Shown: positions 6,954-10,080 of the stretch, piece by piece
Numbering within the stretch: position 1 is the first letter of the stretch
Layout: the number at the start of each line of letters is the position of its first letter
Assembly: GCA_028285025.1 (NCBI GenBank)
Contig: JANQQH010000500.1
Span: 1-10,080, forward strand
Direction: 5' to 3'
Origin: Hyphomicrobiaceae bacterium
GTDB taxonomy: Bacteria; Pseudomonadota; Alphaproteobacteria; Rhizobiales; HXMU1428-3
DNA length: 10,080 bases
Translations under genes and position numbers: made by a program
The notes under the pieces: generated by a model
The model's database searches: none
Told to the model about the DNA's origin: nothing
What the model saw: only the letters and a program-made list of their open reading frames with translations

Positions 6954-6971
6954 TTTTTTTCCGGAAAAAAA
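6954..6971 (-). promoter_or_regulatory. Perfect 18-base palindrome covering the argD Shine-Dalgarno
   Basis: Seven T, CCGG, seven A: a perfect inverted repeat three bases before the argD ATG (a C-A-G triplet lies between on the + strand). Its right half supplies the GGA ribosome-binding core. In the mRNA it could form a U7/A7 stem with a CCGG loop that hides or presents the site. An A/U stem of this length is only modestly stable, so a regulatory role is inferred. Confidence 0.5.
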
Positions 6972-6982
6972 TACAAGGGATC

Positions 6983-7014
6983 TAAAAATTAAAAAAGCTG
7001 CCCTTAAGGCAGCT
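6983..7014 (-). terminator. Terminator-like hairpin in the argD leader (possible attenuator)
   Basis: On the minus strand AGCTGCC-TTAAG-GGCAGCT (6996-7014) gives a perfect 7-bp stem with a 5-base loop. It is followed directly by five more T (6991-6995), then AA and TTTTTA. This is a textbook intrinsic terminator in sequence. It lies within about 7-25 bases of the predicted transcription start and upstream of argD. It may attenuate the operon, protect the 5' end of the mRNA, or end a transcript coming from further upstream on the same strand. No leader peptide is encoded between the predicted start and argD. Confidence 0.55.
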
Positions 7015-7027
7015 AACAACAAGAAAC

Positions 7028-7057
7028 ATAATAGCGTTTTCAGGCATATGCTGTCAA
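7028..7057 (-). promoter_or_regulatory. Sigma70 promoter of argD-argF-hslO
   Basis: Minus-strand TTGACA (7052-7057, perfect -35) and TATTAT (7028-7033, five of six -10 bases) are separated by 18 bases. The predicted start is near 7020-7021, giving a leader of about 70 bases. This is the best promoter match noticed in the window and sits at the right place for the operon. Confidence 0.65.
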
Positions 7058-7759
7058 ACACTCTAAACTCTTCATAATTTTAATCAAAATAGCCACCCTT
7101 ATTTTGAACCAGTTCAAAGGCACAACCAAAAATTGATAAATGCACCACAAGAACAACCAAAGTGCCAGTCTAAAAATGTTATGGCAATAAAAAGATTTGC
7201 ACACTTAAATAAATTTATCCGACCATTTACATTATTTTCTCAAACAGCCGTGCCCAAAACGTAACAGTTTAAATGTGCTCTGTTGAAAAGCGGTCAGCAA
7301 ATTTTTTCCCTCTTGCAGCACCCCCCTCTCTCAAGTAGTTTGTCTTCATCAAACGGCTTAAACGCTTGCATAAAAGTTAAGTGAATTAAGCTTCATTAAG
7401 CGTCTTTTTAAAAGCTGAATAAAATTAAAAAAGTAACTACAATGTTCAGCCTTCTGAAGTATTCCAAAAGAGAGTCAAAAAGTTAACTTAAAGCATATTA
7501 AAGTCTTTGAGAGTGTAAGGTCTGCTTTTTAAGACCCTGTAAATTTCAAAAGACGCAGTTTTAAGTCAGCGTACTTCCAGTTTTTTTAAGTTATTGTGAG
7601 TTTACAACCAAAAGCTCCCCTTAAATTATTTAAGATGGAGCAAGCCGGTGTCGTTTTAGGTATGAGAGCGGTGCTCATAGTCTAAAGCAAAGCGATCTTT
7701 GGTTTAATTTTAAGTATCGTATAGCAGATTTAAGAAAATATCACTTTTAGATTTTTAAT
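7058..7759. other. Long AT-rich divergent intergenic region, argD to gcrA
   Basis: About 700 bases without a credible ORF on either strand. Items seen: three TTAAG units at 7377, 7386 and 7396, near-helical spacing; TTAAC-TTAAA with another TTAA at 7483-7501; one GANTC site (GAGTC, 7472-7476); the 15-base palindrome CTTAAAT-T-ATTTAAG (7620-7634); hairpin TATGAG/CTCATA (7661-7679); and hairpin CAAAG-CGAT-CTTTG (7688-7701) followed by GTTTAATTTT. The TTAA pairs have 5- or 6-base spacing rather than the 7 of classic CtrA boxes. A weak -10-like TATAGC lies at about 7720-7725. I found no tRNA, 6S RNA or riboswitch that I can recognise. It presumably holds the gcrA promoter and a structured leader. 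Confidence 0.55.
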
Positions 7760-7766
7760 GAGGAGG
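7760..7766 (+). promoter_or_regulatory. Strong Shine-Dalgarno of gcrA
   Basis: GAGGAGG is followed by a five-base spacer CACTC and the ATG at 7772. It is the strongest ribosome-binding site noticed in the window and fixes the gcrA start. Confidence 0.8.
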
Positions 7767-7771
7767 CACTC

Positions 7772-8311
7772 ATGTCCTGGACCGATGATCGGGTTGAATT
7801 ACTAAAAAAATTATGGGCTGAAGGCTTAAGCGCCAGTCAAATAGCGGGTCAACTTGGCGGTGTGACACGCAATGCAGTGATCGGTAAAGTCCATCGATTA
7901 GGATTGTCAGGACGGGCAACCACATCACGCGTGAAATCAACACGTGCTAGAAAAAACAAGGCTGGCAGAGCAAATACAGCCCCTCGTTTAGGCCTGTTTT
8001 CAAACAGCAACTCAGCTTTGCGAACCCTGTCATCTCCAGATGGCCCCAAAGAAGAACCCTTCCGCTCGCAATATGTTGAACTTGTCATTCCTGAAGGCGA
8101 AAGGGTTGACCTTGTTGACCTAAAAGAAGATCAATGCAAATGGCCAATCGGTGACCCTCAAGACAATAATTTTCATTTTTGCGGTAGACCAAAATCAGAG
8201 TGCGGCCCTTATTGCGAGTACCATGCTCAAATTGCTTTCCAACCCTTATCTCGTCAAGCTGCACGTAGCAAAACTACAGTAAATGTGGTGCCTGCCAAGT
8301 TGGCAAAGTAA
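7772..8311 (+). CDS. gcrA: Cell-cycle regulator GcrA
   Basis: Alphaproteobacterial transcription coactivator that binds the sigma70 holoenzyme and stimulates promoters carrying CcrM-methylated GANTC sites (established in Caulobacter). The N-terminus is canonical: MSWTDDRVELLKKLWAEGLS, then ASQIAGQLGGVTRNAVIGKVHRLGL (21-45), a helix-turn-helix DNA-binding domain. Residues 50-95 are a basic, Ser/Arg/Lys-rich flexible linker. The C-terminal domain has CKWPIGDP (122-129), CG at 137-138, Cys144, Cys148 and His151 (CEYH), the conserved Cys/His set of the sigma-interacting domain. The length of 179 residues is typical. It is divergent from argD and convergent with tadC. One GANTC lies about 300 bases upstream, so autoregulation by methylation is possible but unproven. 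Confidence 0.97.
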   Translation: MSWTDDRVELLKKLWAEGLSASQIAGQLGGVTRNAVIGKVHRLGLSGRATTSRVKSTRARKNKAGRANTAPRLGLFSNSNSALRTLSSPDGPKEEPFRSQYVELVIPEGERVDLVDLKEDQCKWPIGDPQDNNFHFCGRPKSECGPYCEYHAQIAFQPLSRQAARSKTTVNVVPAKLAK

Positions 8312-8328
8312 ATCAGAAAATGGGATTA

Positions 8329-8351
8329 TGATCCAAGAAAATCTTTGATCA
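8329..8351. terminator. Hairpin between convergent gcrA and tadC
   Basis: TGATCCAAGA (8329-8338), AAA loop and TCTTTGATCA (8342-8351) form a 10-bp stem with one internal C/T mismatch. It is centred in the 59-base gap between the two convergent stops, where a shared bidirectional terminator is expected. No strong T-tract follows on either strand, so it may work with rho or only protect 3' ends. Confidence 0.4.
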
Positions 8352-8370
8352 GCCACGAAACGGAGATATC

Positions 8371-9348
8371 TTAAAAAGTTTCTATTGCTTTGATAACCGC
8401 TGGTCCCATAATAACCGCAAACAAAACGGGTAAGAAAAACACGATCATAGGCACGGTCAATTTTGGTGGTAAAGCGGCTGCTTTTTTCTCCGCTTCAGTC
8501 ATCCGTTCATCCCGAAATTCTTCAGCCATAGCACGCAGTGCTTGTCCTAGCGGGGTACCATATTTTTCCGCCTGAATGAGGCTCGTTGCCACAGCACGGA
8601 TACCTTGCAAGCCAGTTCTCAAACCTAAATTTTCATAAGCTTGACGCCGATTTTGTAAATAAGACATTTCTGCCGTTGTAAGCGTCAGTTCCTCGGCCAA
8701 TTCACCAGACTGGTTGCCAATTTCCGCTGCTACTTTTCGAAAAGCTGCTTCAATTGACATACCCGCTTGCACACAAATCAACAACAAATCAAGCGCATCA
8801 GGAAAAGCCAGTTTAATAGACGTCTGACGTTTTTGTATAATATTGGCGATATATATATTTGGTAAATAAAAACCAAAATATCCGCCTGCCAAAATCGCAC
8901 TAAACCACATCATGCCTTCAAGACCAAAATCATCAATAAAACTCAGATAGAAGAAAACAAGCCCCATACCAAAAAACGGCAGAACACAACGGGCCACCAA
9001 AAATGTCATCAAAGGCCCAGGCCCGCGCAAACCCGCCATTTTCAATCGGTCTGCCAAGCCCTCACTTTCAAGAGCCTTGCGCAAATTAAAAACTTTAACA
9101 ATTTTTTCTGTTTGTGATTGAGAAGAATGACGAAGCCCCTTTCTTTCATGCTCATTGGCCAACTCTTGCAATCGCTGGACTTTTAATTTCTCACGCTCAT
9201 CAGCAACGCATCTCATGCGTGCATCAAGTTTATCATTTTCAAATAAAGGGGCTGCCAGCATCACAACAGTGGCAAAACAAGACACAGCCGTCAAAACAAC
9301 AATAACAAATTGCGGCTCCATAGCCTGGTTTAACAAATCATACAACAT
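8371..9348 (-). CDS. tadC: Tad pilus platform protein TadC
   Basis: Inner-membrane GspF/PilC-like platform subunit of the Tad (Flp, type IVc) pilus machine; works with TadB and the ATPase TadA/CpaF to assemble the pilus for surface attachment. Of 325 residues, hydrophobic segments lie at about 14-35, 113-137, 145-168 and 297-320. Between the first two is a charged cytoplasmic stretch (38-100, many Lys/Arg/Glu). The T2SSF domain runs from FPDALDLLLICVQAGMSIEA (182-201) to the C-terminal ALPPKLTVPMIVFFLPVLF (292-310), both typical of TadC. GGGAT lies ten bases before the ATG, an acceptable site. An internal Met at residue 10 has worse spacing. It is downstream of tadB by 50 bases. No tadD follows: the cluster ends here, facing gcrA. 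Confidence 0.93.
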   Translation of the reverse strand: MLYDLLNQAMEPQFVIVVLTAVSCFATVVMLAAPLFENDKLDARMRCVADEREKLKVQRLQELANEHERKGLRHSSQSQTEKIVKVFNLRKALESEGLADRLKMAGLRGPGPLMTFLVARCVLPFFGMGLVFFYLSFIDDFGLEGMMWFSAILAGGYFGFYLPNIYIANIIQKRQTSIKLAFPDALDLLLICVQAGMSIEAAFRKVAAEIGNQSGELAEELTLTTAEMSYLQNRRQAYENLGLRTGLQGIRAVATSLIQAEKYGTPLGQALRAMAEEFRDERMTEAEKKAAALPPKLTVPMIVFFLPVLFAVIMGPAVIKAIETF

Positions 9349-9398
9349 CAGTTTATCAATCCCAATAAACGCAAAAAATAATTTTAGGCGGCCACCTT

Positions 9399-10080
9399 TT
9401 AAATTTTGAAATTAATCATCCAACGCATCACCAACACACCTGCAAGCATCCAAAGTGCACTTATGCCAATAATCATATGGCCTGTTGGGTGAGTAAATAA
9501 AACTTCCATATATTTTGGGCTCGTAAACGAAACCCCGCCCATGACCACCAACGGTAAAGACCCAATAATCGCAGCGGATGATTTGGCCTCCATACTAACA
9601 GCCTGAACTTTAGCTCTAAGTTTATGCCGATCCCTCAAAACATTTGAAAGATTGGTTAAAGCCTCAGCGATATTACCGCCAACTGTTAACTGAATAGAAA
9701 CAACGATGGAAAAGAAATTGACCTCTTGCAAAGGCACCCGTTCATATAACTTTTGCAAAGCTTGCTCCACCGGGACACCAACACGTTGCTGTTCGACCAA
9801 GTTTATAAACTCGCTTCTAACCGGCTCGCCAACTTCTGTGGTAATAATTTGCAAGCAATCATTAAAGGGTAAACCAGCCTTTACACCGCGAACAATGATA
9901 TCAATTGCATTGACAAACTCTCGAATAAAAACTTTTTGCCGCTTTTTCGTTAAGACATTCAAAACATAGCGCGGCAAACCAACGCCCCCGACCAAAGGGC
10001 CAATCAAAAGCACATAAATTGGAACTTGAAACAAAAATAATATGACAGTAAACACAAGGCCACTGATCAAACTTAAAATA
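9399..10080 (-). CDS. tadB: Tad pilus platform protein TadB, 5'-truncated by window edge
   Basis: Partner of TadC in the inner-membrane platform of the Flp pilus. 226 residues are visible. The frame stays open to the window end, and TadB is normally about 320-340 residues, so roughly the first 100 are missing. The TTG near 10070 is unlikely to be the true start. Seen in order: a hydrophobic hairpin (about 5-35), then the T2SSF domain with FVNAIDIIVRGVKAGLPFNDCL and QQRVGVPVEQALQKL. Next are QLTVGGNIAEALTNLSNVLRDR and two C-terminal membrane segments (about 168-190 and 201-222) with LFTHPTGHMIIG between them, matching the usual TadB ending. Upstream, outside the window, the ATPase gene tadA/cpaF is expected. 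Confidence 0.93.
   Translation of the reverse strand, partial: ILSLISGLVFTVILFLFQVPIYVLLIGPLVGGVGLPRYVLNVLTKKRQKVFIREFVNAIDIIVRGVKAGLPFNDCLQIITTEVGEPVRSEFINLVEQQRVGVPVEQALQKLYERVPLQEVNFFSIVVSIQLTVGGNIAEALTNLSNVLRDRHKLRAKVQAVSMEAKSSAAIIGSLPLVVMGGVSFTSPKYMEVLFTHPTGHMIIGISALWMLAGVLVMRWMINFKI

Noticed and set aside
6985..7048. Possible 21-codon leader peptide (MPENAIMF...) before argD
   Set aside because: Its ATG lies between the -35 and -10 boxes, so it would not be in the transcript; no ribosome-binding site.
6951..7061. 37-residue hydrophobic N-terminal extension of ArgD from a start at 7061
   Set aside because: It overlaps a strong promoter and a terminator-like stem, and the start at 6950 has a proper ribosome-binding site and the family-typical N-terminus.

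Overview
The window looks like ordinary chromosome from an alphaproteobacterium, most likely order Hyphomicrobiales (Rhizobiales), with an AT-leaning composition. The evidence is the co-occurrence of GcrA (a cell-cycle regulator confined to Alphaproteobacteria), a rhizobial-style GlcF, an argD-argF-hslO operon facing away from gcrA, a tad/cpa pilus cluster, and a CheZ of the type seen in this group. I cannot name the genus. No phage, CRISPR array, insertion sequence or defence system is visible.

Layout. 1-1149 (+): the C-terminal part of glcF (glycolate oxidase Fe-S subunit), followed by a 316-base gap with terminator-like inverted repeats. 1466-2200 (+): a CheZ-family CheY-P phosphatase standing alone, with a possible 43-codon ORF just after it. 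2390-2704 (-): a small two-helix membrane protein of unknown function. 2705-3540: mostly non-coding, with tRNA-Ser(GGA) on +, a degenerate partial tRNA-Ser-like copy just upstream, and two adjacent GC-rich hairpins downstream. 3541-3616 (-): tRNA-Phe(GAA). 3758-6950 (-): argD-argF-hslO, transcribed from a near-consensus sigma70 promoter at 7028-7057. The leader of this operon carries a terminator-like hairpin almost at the predicted +1 and a perfect 18-base palindrome covering the Shine-Dalgarno of argD. 7058-7771: a long AT-rich divergent intergenic region. 7772-8311 (+): gcrA. 8371-10080 (-): tadC and the C-terminal two thirds of tadB, convergent with gcrA.

How the genes work together. ArgD and ArgF carry out two steps of arginine synthesis (acetylornithine formation, and ornithine to citrulline). 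Hsp33 rides on the same transcript. GcrA is a global sigma70 coactivator acting at GANTC-methylated promoters. CheZ would end CheY-P signalling to the flagellar motor. TadB/TadC form the inner-membrane platform of a type IVc (Flp) pilus. GlcF channels electrons from glycolate oxidation. The window mixes housekeeping, cell-cycle and surface-motility functions.

The parts most worth a second look are non-coding: the argD leader, the tRNA-Ser neighbourhood, and the ~710-base argD-gcrA intergenic region. I see no convincing new multi-gene system.
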